Shown: positions 21,808 through 30,737 of the stretch, in pieces
How the letters are laid out: the number at the start of each line of letters is the position of its first letter
Numbering within the stretch: the first letter of the stretch is position 1
Origin: Oscillibacter sp.
GTDB lineage: Bacteria; Bacillota; Clostridia; Oscillospirales; Oscillospiraceae
Direction: 5' to 3'
DNA: 55,259 nucleotides
Assembly: GCA_022795445.1 (NCBI GenBank)
Contig: JAAWGR010000011.1
Span: 1-55,259 of the forward strand
Notes under the pieces: model-generated
The model's database searches: none
The model's input: only the letters and a program-made list of their open reading frames with translations
Told to the model about the DNA's origin: nothing
Position numbers and translations under genes: made by a program

Positions 21808-23895
21808 GTGAAATATAAAAGATGGAACGTCGGCTCCCCGGTGGACGCGGACGTGGAACGGCTCTGCAATGCCGGTTATTCTTACTTGTTATCATCCGTA
21901 CTGGCTTCCCGGGGCGTAACGTCCCCAGAGGCGGCGGCGGAATTTCTGGAACGGGACCGGAATCTGTCCCTTTCCCCCATGCTGATGCGGGACATGGATA
22001 AAGCAGCCTCCCGTATCCAGCAGGCAATCAACACCGGCGAGACCATCGCCGTATTTGGCGACTATGACGTGGACGGCATCACCTCCACCGTCATGCTTTT
22101 AGACTACCTGAAAAGCTGCGGCGTCAACTGCCTGCGGTTCATCCCCCACCGGATCGAAGACGGCTACGGCCTGTCCTGCGACGCCATCCGGGGCCTGCGG
22201 GAGAAAGGCGCGACGCTGATGGTCACCGTAGACTGCGGCATCACAGGCAACGAAGAAGTTGACTATGCCAACTCTCTTGGGCTGGATGTCGTCGTCACCG
22301 ACCACCACGAGTGCAAAGAGGCCATCCCCAATGCCGCCGCCGTGGTGGACCCCCACCGTCCGGACTGCCCCTACCCCTTCAAGCATCTGGCGGGCTGCGG
22401 CGTAGCGCTGAAGCTCATCCTGGCCCTGGGGGGCGAGAACCGCGAGGACGCCCTGTTCGCCCGGTACTGCCCCCTTGCCGCTATCGGCACCATCGCCGAC
22501 GTCATGCGCATGGAAGGGGAAAACCGCACTATCGTCTCCTGCGGCCTGGAGACCTTGGAACACTCCGACTTTGTTGGCATCCATGCGCTGCTGAAAGAGG
22601 CGGGCCTTCTGGGCAAGCCCATTACCTCCACCCAAATCGGCTTTGTCCTCTCTCCCCGAATCAATGCCGCCGGACGCATGGGGGAAGCGGACCTTGCCGC
22701 CGACCTTCTGGAAACCAGCGACCCCGCCCGTGCGGAAGAACTGGCCCGCGCCCTCTGCGAGCTGAACCGGGAACGCCAGGCTGTGGAACAGACCATCTGC
22801 GCCGATGCGGTGGAACAGATCCAAAGCCTCCGCAGTGAGGAGCGGAGCGCCCTGGTCCTTTCCAGCGACCACTGGCATCAAGGCGTGGTGGGCATCGTGG
22901 CCTCCCGCCTGTCCGAAAAATATTCCTGCCCCAGCTTTATGATTCATTTAAAAGACGGCGTGGGCCGGGGTTCCTGCCGTTCTTACGGCGGGTTCAACCT
23001 CTTCTCCGCCCTGGAATCCTGCGCCGACCTCCTGGACGGCTTCGGCGGCCACGAGCTGGCCGCAGGCTTCACGATCCCAGAGGCCAACATCGACGCTTTC
23101 CGCGTCCGCATGAACCGCTGTGTCCGCAGCGTCTCCGGCGGCGGGCTGCCGGTCAGCTCCCTGAATGTGGACGCCGCCGTGGCCTCCCCCTGTGAGATGA
23201 CCTTGGAGCAGGCCGACGAGCTGAGCCTTTTGGAGCCTTACGGGGCCGGGAACCCCCGTCCGGTGTTCGCTCTCCTGGGGGCGACGGTGGACGCGATCCA
23301 GGCTGTGGGCCAGGGACGGCACCTGAAACTCCGGCTCTCCAAGGGCGCCAGCCGGTTTGACGCCATTTTCTTCTCCACTACCGAAGCCGAGTGCGGCATC
23401 CCCGCCGGCAGCCGGGTGGATGCGGCCTTCTACCTCCAGGCCAACACCTTCCGGGGCGTTACGACGCTGCAATTGCAGCTGATCGACCTGCGTCCCTCCC
23501 TCACCCCCAGCCGCAACGAGGCAGATTCCCTGGAACTGCTGGACCGCCTCCTGTCCGGTGGGCACATCACCCCGCAGGAAACCCTCCGGCTCCGGGCAGG
23601 GCGGAACCAGTACGCATCCTGCTGGATCGCGCTGGAACGTCGTCTCCGGCAGGGAAAGGCGGAGGAGGACCGCCTGCCGTACCTCCGCTGCCTGGCGGCC
23701 CAAACCGGAGGCTGTGAAAGCTTTTTGCGCACAGCCCTTGCGCTGGAAGTCTTCCGGGAGCGGGGACTGATCTCCATGTCCTGCCAGGGAGACCGCCTGA
23801 CGCTGAGCTTGGTGCAATTCCAGGGGAAAGCGGACCTGACCGCCTGCCCCTATCTTCTCCGGCTGCATAACGCGGCTGGAAGCGAGGTGTTCTGA
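21808..23895 (+). CDS. recJ: RecJ, single-stranded-DNA-specific 5'-3' exonuclease
   Basis: A protein of about 695 residues that degrades 5' single strands in recombination and mismatch repair. The DHH domain has the metal-binding motifs AVFGDYDVDGIT, MVTVDCGITG and VVVTDHHECKE, then the DHHA1 domain with SSDHWHQGVVGIVASRLSEKY and the GGHELAAGF glycine motif, and an OB-fold region with LEPYGAGNPRPVFAL. A long C-terminal extension (about 560-695) lacks clear motifs, as in many Firmicutes. The start is a GTG at 21808 with GAGGAGGG upstream; the frame extends to 21745 without a ribosome site. Its stop is one base before relA, so the two are co-transcribed. Confidence 0.95.
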   Translation: MKYKRWNVGSPVDADVERLCNAGYSYLLSSVLASRGVTSPEAAAEFLERDRNLSLSPMLMRDMDKAASRIQQAINTGETIAVFGDYDVDGITSTVMLLDYLKSCGVNCLRFIPHRIEDGYGLSCDAIRGLREKGATLMVTVDCGITGNEEVDYANSLGLDVVVTDHHECKEAIPNAAAVVDPHRPDCPYPFKHLAGCGVALKLILALGGENREDALFARYCPLAAIGTIADVMRMEGENRTIVSCGLETLEHSDFVGIHALLKEAGLLGKPITSTQIGFVLSPRINAAGRMGEADLAADLLETSDPARAEELARALCELNRERQAVEQTICADAVEQIQSLRSEERSALVLSSDHWHQGVVGIVASRLSEKYSCPSFMIHLKDGVGRGSCRSYGGFNLFSALESCADLLDGFGGHELAAGFTIPEANIDAFRVRMNRCVRSVSGGGLPVSSLNVDAAVASPCEMTLEQADELSLLEPYGAGNPRPVFALLGATVDAIQAVGQGRHLKLRLSKGASRFDAIFFSTTEAECGIPAGSRVDAAFYLQANTFRGVTTLQLQLIDLRPSLTPSRNEADSLELLDRLLSGGHITPQETLRLRAGRNQYASCWIALERRLRQGKAEEDRLPYLRCLAAQTGGCESFLRTALALEVFRERGLISMSCQGDRLTLSLVQFQGKADLTACPYLLRLHNAAGSEVF

Positions 23896-23896
23896 C

Positions 23897-26074
23897 ATGA
23901 CCATACAGGAGCAGTATGAACTGCTGGAAAAAACCGTCCGGGGTTACAATACCGGCGCTGATTTCAACGCCATCCACGCCGCGTATGAATATGCGGAGAA
24001 GTGCCACGAGGGGCAAAAACGCAAGAGCGGGGAACCCTACATCATCCATCCCCTGGCCGTGGCTCAGATTGTGGCGGAGAACCTGAAGCTGGATTCCGAA
24101 TCCATCGAAGCCGCGCTGCTGCACGACGTGATTGAGGACACTCCCGCCACCCACGGGGACGTTGCCAAGCGGTTTTCTCCCACCATCGCCGACCTGGTGG
24201 AGGGCGTCAGCAAGCTGACGCGGATCCAGTATGCCACCAAGGAAGACGAACAGATGGAGAACCTGCGGAAGATGCTCATTGCGATGAGCAAGGACATCCG
24301 GGTGATCCTGGTGAAAGTTGCCGACCGGCTGCACAATATGCGGACAATGGAGTACCAGTCTCCGGAGAAGCAGAAGCAGAAATCCCTGGAAACCATGGAG
24401 ATTTACGCGCCCATTGCCCACCGGCTGGGGATGCAGCGCATCAAGTGGGAACTGGAGGACCTCTCCCTCAAGTACCTGGACCCAGTGGGATACCATGAGA
24501 TCGTCACCAAGATCAGCGCCAAGAGCCAGGAGAACGACGCCTTTTTGCAGCGCACCTCCCTGGAGATCGGCGACCGGCTGAACGAGCAGGGCATTGATCA
24601 TATCGTCTACGGCCGGATTAAGCACCCTTACTCCATCTACCGGAAAATGTTCAACCAGAATAAGTCCCTGGATGAAATCTTCGACCTCTATGCTTTCCGG
24701 GTGCTGGTGGCCAGCGTGGGGGACTGCTACAACGTTCTGGGTGTTATCCATGACCTGTACAAACCGATTTTAGGCCGGTTCAAGGACTATATCGGCACCC
24801 CCAAGCCCAATGGCTATCAATCCCTCCACACCACCGTTATGGGCACCGAGGGCGTACCCTTCGAGGTGCAGATCCGTACCCGGCAGATGCACGATTTTGC
24901 CGAGTACGGCGTGGCGGCCCACTGGAAGTATAAGCAAAACGGCATGGGAGCCGGCACCGAGGGCAAATACGAGTGGGTCCGCCGCCTGCTGGAAAACCAG
25001 GAGGGCGCAGACGCGGAAGACTATATCCATTCCTTGAAAGTCGACATGTTTGCAGACGAGGTGTTTGTATTCACGCCCCAGGGCGACGTGCAGAACCTGC
25101 CCGCCAAGGCCACCCCCATCGATTTCGCTTACGCCATCCACTCCGCCGTAGGCAACCGTATGGTGGGCGCAAAGGTCAACAACCGGATCGTAACCCTGGA
25201 CCACATCCTGAAAAACGGCGACATTGTGGAGATTCTGACCTCCAAGGCCGCTAAGGGTCCGAGCCGGGATTGGATGAAGATCGCCAGGAGCGCAGAGGCC
25301 CGCAGTAAAATCCGGCAGTGGTTCAAGAAGGAGAAAAAAGAGGAAAACATCGCCAACGGCCGCTCCGCCTTTGAGCAGGAGCTGAAACACTGCGGCGTGT
25401 CCATGAAGGATGTGACTGCTCCGGAGAATCTGCCGGTTTTGCTGAAAAAGGTTGCCTATAACTCTCTGGATGAAATGTACGCCGCCATTGGATACGGCGG
25501 CTTCACCGCCCAGAAGGCGGTAGGGCGGATGCACAACGAGCTTTTGCGCATTGCCCGGAAGGACCAGAGCGAAATCCAGGAAAGCAAGCCGGAACCCGCC
25601 GCACCAAAAAAGATCAAAAGCGAGCAGGGCATCATCGTTGAGGGACTGGACAACTGCCTGGTCAAGTTCTCCAAGTGCTGTACACCTGTGCCGGGAGACG
25701 AGATCGTAGGCTTTATCACCCGTGGTTACGGCGTCTCCGTCCACCGGGCCGACTGCCCCAATGCCTCTCCGGAACGCCGGGCCGGACAAGAGGGCCGCTG
25801 GCTCAAGGTCTCCTGGGGGGAAGACACCAATGATAGTTATCCAACCACCATCGAGCTCATCTGCAAGGACCGGCTGAACCTGCTGCTGGACGTCTCGGCG
25901 GCGCTGTCCTCCACCAAAACCTTTGTCTCCGGCATCCAGTCCCGGAGTACGGAGGACGAGTTTGCCATTTTCCGCATTGAGATCCGCGTCCGGGATGGGG
26001 AACAGATGAAATCCGTCATGAACCGTCTGAACCAGATTTCCGGCGTGCTGAGCATTACCCGCCCTGCGGGCTGA
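23897..26074 (+). CDS. relA: RelA/SpoT bifunctional (p)ppGpp synthetase/hydrolase (Rel)
   Basis: A 725-residue stringent-response enzyme that makes and degrades (p)ppGpp on the ribosome. In order: HD hydrolase domain (about 45-150) with HDVIEDT and the later KVADRLHNMRT; synthetase domain (about 235-345) with GRIKHPYSIYRKM and GYQSLHTTVMG; TGS (about 385-445; VFVFTPQGD); helical and zinc-finger regions with FSKCCTPVPGDEIVGFITRG; and ACT at the end. Both catalytic halves look intact, as expected for the single long Rel of Firmicutes. It begins one base after recJ and is followed by a small membrane protein and dtd, a common clostridial order. Confidence 0.97.
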   Translation: MTIQEQYELLEKTVRGYNTGADFNAIHAAYEYAEKCHEGQKRKSGEPYIIHPLAVAQIVAENLKLDSESIEAALLHDVIEDTPATHGDVAKRFSPTIADLVEGVSKLTRIQYATKEDEQMENLRKMLIAMSKDIRVILVKVADRLHNMRTMEYQSPEKQKQKSLETMEIYAPIAHRLGMQRIKWELEDLSLKYLDPVGYHEIVTKISAKSQENDAFLQRTSLEIGDRLNEQGIDHIVYGRIKHPYSIYRKMFNQNKSLDEIFDLYAFRVLVASVGDCYNVLGVIHDLYKPILGRFKDYIGTPKPNGYQSLHTTVMGTEGVPFEVQIRTRQMHDFAEYGVAAHWKYKQNGMGAGTEGKYEWVRRLLENQEGADAEDYIHSLKVDMFADEVFVFTPQGDVQNLPAKATPIDFAYAIHSAVGNRMVGAKVNNRIVTLDHILKNGDIVEILTSKAAKGPSRDWMKIARSAEARSKIRQWFKKEKKEENIANGRSAFEQELKHCGVSMKDVTAPENLPVLLKKVAYNSLDEMYAAIGYGGFTAQKAVGRMHNELLRIARKDQSEIQESKPEPAAPKKIKSEQGIIVEGLDNCLVKFSKCCTPVPGDEIVGFITRGYGVSVHRADCPNASPERRAGQEGRWLKVSWGEDTNDSYPTTIELICKDRLNLLLDVSAALSSTKTFVSGIQSRSTEDEFAIFRIEIRVRDGEQMKSVMNRLNQISGVLSITRPAG

Positions 26075-26090
26075 TTTAGGAGGCAGAGCT

Positions 26091-26276
26091 ATGTTTGACC
26101 GAATGACACTTTCTTTGATCATTACCAGCGTCATCGGCATTATTTTCATCATTTATGGCGTCTGGGGCGCGTTCTTCCAGCTGGACAGCCGCCGTACTCG
26201 GGATATGGGCCGAGTGTGCCTGACCATCGGCGTGCTGCTCCTGGCCCGGCTGGTTCTCCATGTTTTTAATTCTTGA
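26091..26276 (+). CDS. Small two-helix membrane protein
   Basis: A 61-residue protein with two hydrophobic segments (SLIITSVIGIIFIIYGVWGAF and VCLTIGVLLLARLVLHVF) joined by a charged loop DSRRTRD. The ATG has AGGAGG at good distance. It sits in the recJ-relA-dtd operon. No family is recognised; the position suggests only co-expression. Confidence 0.75.
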   Translation: MFDRMTLSLIITSVIGIIFIIYGVWGAFFQLDSRRTRDMGRVCLTIGVLLLARLVLHVFNS

Positions 26277-26301
26277 CGAATGAAAGAGGGGATTGATTGT
26301 T

Positions 26302-26745
26302 ATGCGCGCAGTTGTCACCCGCGTAAAACACGCGTCTGTTACCATCGAGGGAACCGTCCGGGGACAGATCGACACGGGCTATCTGGTGCTCCTGGGCGTG
26401 GGGCCGAACGATACGATGGAAACCGCCGCAAAATTGGCGGAAAAAATCTGCAACCTGCGGATTTTTGAGGACGAAAACGGAAAAATGAACTTAAACCTGG
26501 AACAGGCAGGCGGCGCGCTGCTGGTGGTCTCCCAGTTCACCCTCTACGCCGATACCTCCTCCCGCCGTCCCGGCTTTTCCAGGGCCGCCAAGCCTGACCT
26601 TGCCATCCCGCTTTATGAGGAATTCATGGCCCGCTGCCGCGCCCGGGGGTTTACCGTGGAACACGGCGAGTTCGGCGCGGAGATGGAGGTCGATTCCCTG
26701 AACCAAGGCCCTGTTACCATTTTGTTTGATACGGAACATCCATAA
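26302..26745 (+). CDS. dtd: D-aminoacyl-tRNA deacylase
   Basis: A 147-residue homodimeric enzyme that removes D-amino acids (and glycine from tRNA-Ala) mischarged onto tRNA. It shows MRAVVTRVKHASVTIEG, GYLVLLGVG, KICNLRIFEDENGKMNLNL and LLVVSQFTLYAD, with the signature catalytic SQxT. The cross-subunit GP motif appears in NQGPVTIL at the C-terminus. I begin at the ATG at 26302 after GAGGGG rather than at a TTG nine bases earlier. Its partner in many genomes is relA, as here. Confidence 0.96.
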   Translation: MRAVVTRVKHASVTIEGTVRGQIDTGYLVLLGVGPNDTMETAAKLAEKICNLRIFEDENGKMNLNLEQAGGALLVVSQFTLYADTSSRRPGFSRAAKPDLAIPLYEEFMARCRARGFTVEHGEFGAEMEVDSLNQGPVTILFDTEHP

Positions 26746-26761
26746 AGAAGGAGTGTGCGAT

Positions 26762-27832
26762 ATGGAAAACATCCCCCAGAAACAGCCTCACCCGGATTGG
26801 CCTTGGACGCTGGAAATTGCGTGCAAGGGCAAAACCGCTAATTTTGATTGGGACGACATCCGCTGGGAATTGAACTGCCTGGAACCGGATAATGACAGCT
26901 TCCTGATTTTAGAGCAGACCCAGGGCAAGGACTACTGGTTCATCCAGAGCGCCATCGCCCTGGCCGGTCCCCACGCGGGGCAATATGTTGTCGGCTGCGG
27001 CTGGTCAGATCCGGACGGCCCGGCGATGGTGGAGACGTATGTGGGCTTGGAGGAAGCAATACGGTACTTCCAGGCCGTGATGGAGCGGAAGCCTTTGGAC
27101 TTCTCCGGGTTTGAGGATTTGTCCTTTGAGCTTCCGGAAAACCAAAACCAGTCTGCTCTGCAAATCCGCCGAATGGAGGTCGGGCAGCTGGGTACAAACT
27201 GCTATATTTTGACCGAGAAGCACGCAAACTTGGCAGCGGTCATTGACCCCGGCGGGGATGCGCCGCGGATTATCAAGGAAATTCAGCGGCAGGGCGTGAA
27301 GCTCCAGTATATCCTAATGACCCATGGGCATTACGACCATGCAGATGCCTTGCCGGAGCTTGCGGCCGCGTTCCCGGAGGCCGAGATCTATATCCACAGA
27401 AAGGATGTCCAGGGCGTGGACCCCCAGCTGTTCCCCGTCCCGGCCATGCTGAAGGACCCTAAATGCCCGGTGAAACAGCTTCATTATTACAAGGCGTTCA
27501 ACGACAGGGACGTCGAGACGCGGGACGCCAGGGATTTGCCCTTTGGCTGCTTGAACATCCACCCTATCCACACCCCCGGCCACTCCGAAGGAAGCGTGAC
27601 CCTGCGGGTGAACGGCGGGCCGCTGTTCTGCGGCGACACGCTGTTTGAAGGCTCCTGCGGACGGACGGATTTCCCCGGCGGGAATGTACAGAAGATGCTG
27701 TCGTCTCTGCGGCTCTTTGGCCTGATGGAAGGCGACGCGCCGGTCTACCCCGGCCATATGGCGCCGACCACCTTAGAGAACGAGCGGAAGAATAACCCGT
27801 TCCTCCGCCAGGCGATGCAGACGCAGCCATGA
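26762..27832 (+). CDS. Metallo-beta-lactamase-fold hydrolase with novel N-terminal domain
   Basis: A 356-residue protein. Residues about 135-356 form a glyoxalase II-like metallo-beta-lactamase domain: VGQLGTNCYIL, the metal motif THGHYDHAD (His188, His190, Asp192, His193), HTPGHSEGS, CGDTLFEGSCGRTDF and PVYPGHMAPTTL. This matches the YcbL/YqgX group of hydroxyacylglutathione-hydrolase-like proteins. Residues 1-130 form an extra domain, rich in Trp and acidic residues (WTLEIACKG, DDIRWELNCL, FLILEQTQGKDYWFIQSA), that I do not recognise; typical relatives are only about 205 residues. The start ATG follows AAGGAG. The stop overlaps the hemZ ATG by four bases. Confidence 0.87.
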   Translation: MENIPQKQPHPDWPWTLEIACKGKTANFDWDDIRWELNCLEPDNDSFLILEQTQGKDYWFIQSAIALAGPHAGQYVVGCGWSDPDGPAMVETYVGLEEAIRYFQAVMERKPLDFSGFEDLSFELPENQNQSALQIRRMEVGQLGTNCYILTEKHANLAAVIDPGGDAPRIIKEIQRQGVKLQYILMTHGHYDHADALPELAAAFPEAEIYIHRKDVQGVDPQLFPVPAMLKDPKCPVKQLHYYKAFNDRDVETRDARDLPFGCLNIHPIHTPGHSEGSVTLRVNGGPLFCGDTLFEGSCGRTDFPGGNVQKMLSSLRLFGLMEGDAPVYPGHMAPTTLENERKNNPFLRQAMQTQP

Positions 27833-29295
27833 AGCTGGAATTTCATGGCCACAACGAACGCTATACGGTGGAACAGAGCCTGCTGAACCTGTTCCCCGGC
27901 GAACTGCCGGTTTACGAGCCCATCCGGCTCCAGGAAGACAAAAACTGGGCCATCGTATCCTGCCGGGAGGAGGAAACCCGGTTCCATGTCACAGTGGAAA
28001 TGTGCTGGCAGGGGAACGCTGAGGCTTACAGCTTCGGCTGTCCCCTGCAGGGCACGGAGTTCCAGCGGGAACGCCAGCGGCGGCACGCCGTCGGGGCCTG
28101 CTTCTTCCTGGCCTACCGGCAGCTGACCGGCGGGCAGCCGCCCTGGGGGATGCTCACCGGCGTCCGGCCAGACAAACTGGTGACGGAGGCCCTGTCGGAA
28201 GGCAAATCCCTTGAGGCGGCGCGGCAGATGATGGAGAAAATTTATTATGTCACTCCCCGCCGGGCCGCGCTGGCCCTGGAAACCGGCACGGCGGCGGTAT
28301 GCGCCCTGGGGGATTTAGGCCCTCGGGATATCGCGCTCTACGTGGGCATCCCCTTCTGCCCCACCCGCTGCGCGTATTGCTCCTTCGTGAGCCAGTCGGT
28401 GGAAAAGAGCCTTGCCCTGGTGGAGCCATACCTGGACGCGCTCACCGCGGAAATCCGCAGCGCCGGAGAAATGGTCCGGCGGCAGAATCTGCGGATACGG
28501 GCTTTGTACGTGGGCGGCGGCACGCCGACAACCCTTTCCGCCAAACAGCTCCACCGTCTTTTCACCGAACTGGAAACCGCCTTTCCCCTGGGCCAAGGGC
28601 TGGAAATCACCGTTGAGGCGGGCCGCCCGGACACCATCACGGCGGAAAAATTGGGCATCCTGAAAGACAGCGGCGCGACCCGCGTTTCCGTGAACCCCCA
28701 AACCATGGAAGCCCATGTATTGGATGCCATTGGCCGCCGCCACAGTCCCGGCGACATTGCGCGGGCTATGGAGCTGGTGGCCGGCGCCGGATTCCAGCAC
28801 GTCAACATGGACCTGATCGCAGGTCTGCCCGCGGACACGCCCGATGGCTTCCGCCGTTCCCTGAAAGCCTGCCTTGCTTTTCAGCCGGATAATCTGACCG
28901 TTCACACCCTGGCGTTAAAAAAGGGCAGCCGCCTTTTGCTGGAAGGCTCGGCCATTCCTGGTCCGGAGGCCGTCACGGAGATGCTGGACGCCGCTGAACC
29001 CGCCCTCCGCGGCGCGGGCTACGCCCCCTACTACCTTTACCGTCAGAAATATATGTCCGGCAGTTTTGAGAACATCGGCTGGACCCGTCCCGGCGCTTCC
29101 TGCCTGTATAATATCTATATCATGTCCGAACTCTGCTCCATCCTCTCCCTGGGCGCGGGCGGGTCCACGAAGGTGGTCGACCCTTCCCGCCGGCAGATTC
29201 AGCGGTTTTTTAATCCCAAATTCCCGGAAGAATATACGAACCGGCCAGAAAAAATGCAGTTGAACCAAGCGGCGTTTGCTGCTTTTTATGAATGA
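27829..29295 (+). CDS. hemZ: HemZ-type radical SAM coproporphyrinogen dehydrogenase
   Basis: A 488-residue radical SAM protein. A non-catalytic N-terminal region (about 1-160) ends with PWGMLTGVRPDKLVTEA, which is diagnostic of HemZ. The radical SAM core follows with the cluster motif CPTRCAYCSF, GGGTPTTLS, EITVEAGRPD and NMDLIAGLP. HemN-like relatives oxidise coproporphyrinogen III or transfer haem; whether HemZ does so here is unproven. Four-base overlap with the preceding hydrolase gene shows tight coupling. The next gene begins 27 bases later. Confidence 0.93.
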   Translation: MKLEFHGHNERYTVEQSLLNLFPGELPVYEPIRLQEDKNWAIVSCREEETRFHVTVEMCWQGNAEAYSFGCPLQGTEFQRERQRRHAVGACFFLAYRQLTGGQPPWGMLTGVRPDKLVTEALSEGKSLEAARQMMEKIYYVTPRRAALALETGTAAVCALGDLGPRDIALYVGIPFCPTRCAYCSFVSQSVEKSLALVEPYLDALTAEIRSAGEMVRRQNLRIRALYVGGGTPTTLSAKQLHRLFTELETAFPLGQGLEITVEAGRPDTITAEKLGILKDSGATRVSVNPQTMEAHVLDAIGRRHSPGDIARAMELVAGAGFQHVNMDLIAGLPADTPDGFRRSLKACLAFQPDNLTVHTLALKKGSRLLLEGSAIPGPEAVTEMLDAAEPALRGAGYAPYYLYRQKYMSGSFENIGWTRPGASCLYNIYIMSELCSILSLGAGGSTKVVDPSRRQIQRFFNPKFPEEYTNRPEKMQLNQAAFAAFYE

Positions 29296-29322
29296 TCATG
29301 GCTGAAAGGAGCGTTTCGTCCT

Positions 29323-30258
29323 ATGCCGTATTCGCTGAAAGAACTCAATGAAGCCGTCCGCAGCGATCCCAGCGGCTTTGCCCAGCAGTGCGACGACGCA
29401 TTTACGCAAAAGGTCGCCAGCGCCGCAGAGAAAATTGCCGCCCACCGCACACAATCCCACATCATCCTCCTCTCCGGTCCCTCCGGCTCCGGCAAAACCA
29501 CTACCGCGCTGAAAATCGAAGAACAGCTGGAGCAGATGGGCATCGGAACGCATACGGTTTCCATGGACAACTATTTCAAAACCCTTGATCCGGAAACTTG
29601 TCCTCGGAACCGGGATGGGGAGATCGATTACGAATCCCCCTTCTGCCTGGACGTAGACCTGCTGAACCGGCACTTTGCTCTGCTGGACAGGGGTGAGACC
29701 ATTTATGTGCCGAAGTACGAGTTTGCCCGGCAGATGCGCTCCGATATTTTCGCCCAGCCCCTGCGCCTGGGACCGAACGAACTGGCGATCTTTGAGGGCA
29801 TCCACTCCTTGAACGACATCATCGTCGGCAAGAATCCCCAGGCGTTCAAGCTCTATATCGCTGCCCGCAGCGATATCATAGATGAAGACGGGACGGTGAT
29901 TTTCCAGCGTTCCTGGACGCGGCTCTGCCGCCGGATCGTGCGGGACTACAAATTCCGGGGCAGCGACGCCGCCTTTACGCTGAAGCTGTGGGAAAACGTG
30001 CGCCGGGGCGAACGCCTCTATATTGCGCCCTACAGGGAAAACGCTGATATCATGTTTGACTCCTCCCTGCCTTTCAGCGTCAGCGCGTTAAAGCCTTTTG
30101 TCGTGCCGCTGCTGGAAGAGATCCCCAGAGGAAAATACCAGGTCGTAGAGGAGATGCTGAGGGGCTTTGAAAAAATCGAAGCCCTGGATGAGAAGTATAT
30201 CCCGCCCAAGTCCCTCTCCCGGGAGTTCATTGGCGGCAGCCCTTACGACAACCACTAA
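29323..30258 (+). CDS. Uridine kinase / phosphoribulokinase-family P-loop kinase
   Basis: A 311-residue cytoplasmic kinase with Walker A GPSGSGKTTTALK at about residue 52, the base-site VSMDNYFKTLD, a conserved LAIFEGIHSLND Walker-B-like strand and SWTRLCRRIVRDYKFRG as in uridine kinase-like proteins. It has an N-terminal helical extension of about 45 residues. The phosphorylated substrate is unknown; the neighbouring purine nucleoside phosphorylase suggests nucleoside salvage, but this long group is often only 'nucleoside kinase'. The ATG follows GAAAGGAG. Confidence 0.85.
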   Translation: MPYSLKELNEAVRSDPSGFAQQCDDAFTQKVASAAEKIAAHRTQSHIILLSGPSGSGKTTTALKIEEQLEQMGIGTHTVSMDNYFKTLDPETCPRNRDGEIDYESPFCLDVDLLNRHFALLDRGETIYVPKYEFARQMRSDIFAQPLRLGPNELAIFEGIHSLNDIIVGKNPQAFKLYIAARSDIIDEDGTVIFQRSWTRLCRRIVRDYKFRGSDAAFTLKLWENVRRGERLYIAPYRENADIMFDSSLPFSVSALKPFVVPLLEEIPRGKYQVVEEMLRGFEKIEALDEKYIPPKSLSREFIGGSPYDNH

Positions 30259-30303
30259 AACCCTATCATCAACCGGTGCAAATCGGAAAAGGAGGAACCA
30301 TTT

Positions 30304-30723
30304 ATGAGCGAGAACAAGCAATTTTACAGTCTGCTGGATACCCTCCGGCGCACGGCAGTCCTAACGGGCAACATCGCCCTCGGGGGCGCATACCTGGCAG
30401 AGCAGAAAGCGGAGGAGCTGGTTGCCTCGGCGAAGCTGCGCCGCCGGGCAAGCCGCCTGGAGGAAGACATCAAGGAACGGCTCCAAGACGTAGGGAAACT
30501 GATCTATTCGACCCACGCCGGCAAACCCCAGGACTCGGATGAAATGCACGAGACCCTTCAGGAGATCGACCATTTGAAAGGCGAATTGGACGCCCTCAAC
30601 AAACAGCTCGGCCGTGCGCCGGAAGCATTGGCCTGTCCGTTCTGCGGCGCGGATGTCCAGCCGGAAGACCGGTATTGCCGGGAATGCGGCGAGGGACTGT
30701 TTGAGGAAGAACCGGAAGATTAG
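30304..30723 (+). CDS. Zinc-ribbon protein of unknown function
   Basis: A 139-residue protein. The first 100 residues are helical and charged with coiled-coil character. The C-terminus carries a four-Cys zinc ribbon (CPFCGADVQPEDRYCRECG). This is a common architecture with no set function, possibly an adaptor or membrane-associated regulator. The ATG has GGAGG upstream. It lies in the gene string between the kinase and punA. Confidence 0.8.
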   Translation: MSENKQFYSLLDTLRRTAVLTGNIALGGAYLAEQKAEELVASAKLRRRASRLEEDIKERLQDVGKLIYSTHAGKPQDSDEMHETLQEIDHLKGELDALNKQLGRAPEALACPFCGADVQPEDRYCRECGEGLFEEEPED

Positions 30724-30737
30724 GAGGGCTCCCAAAC

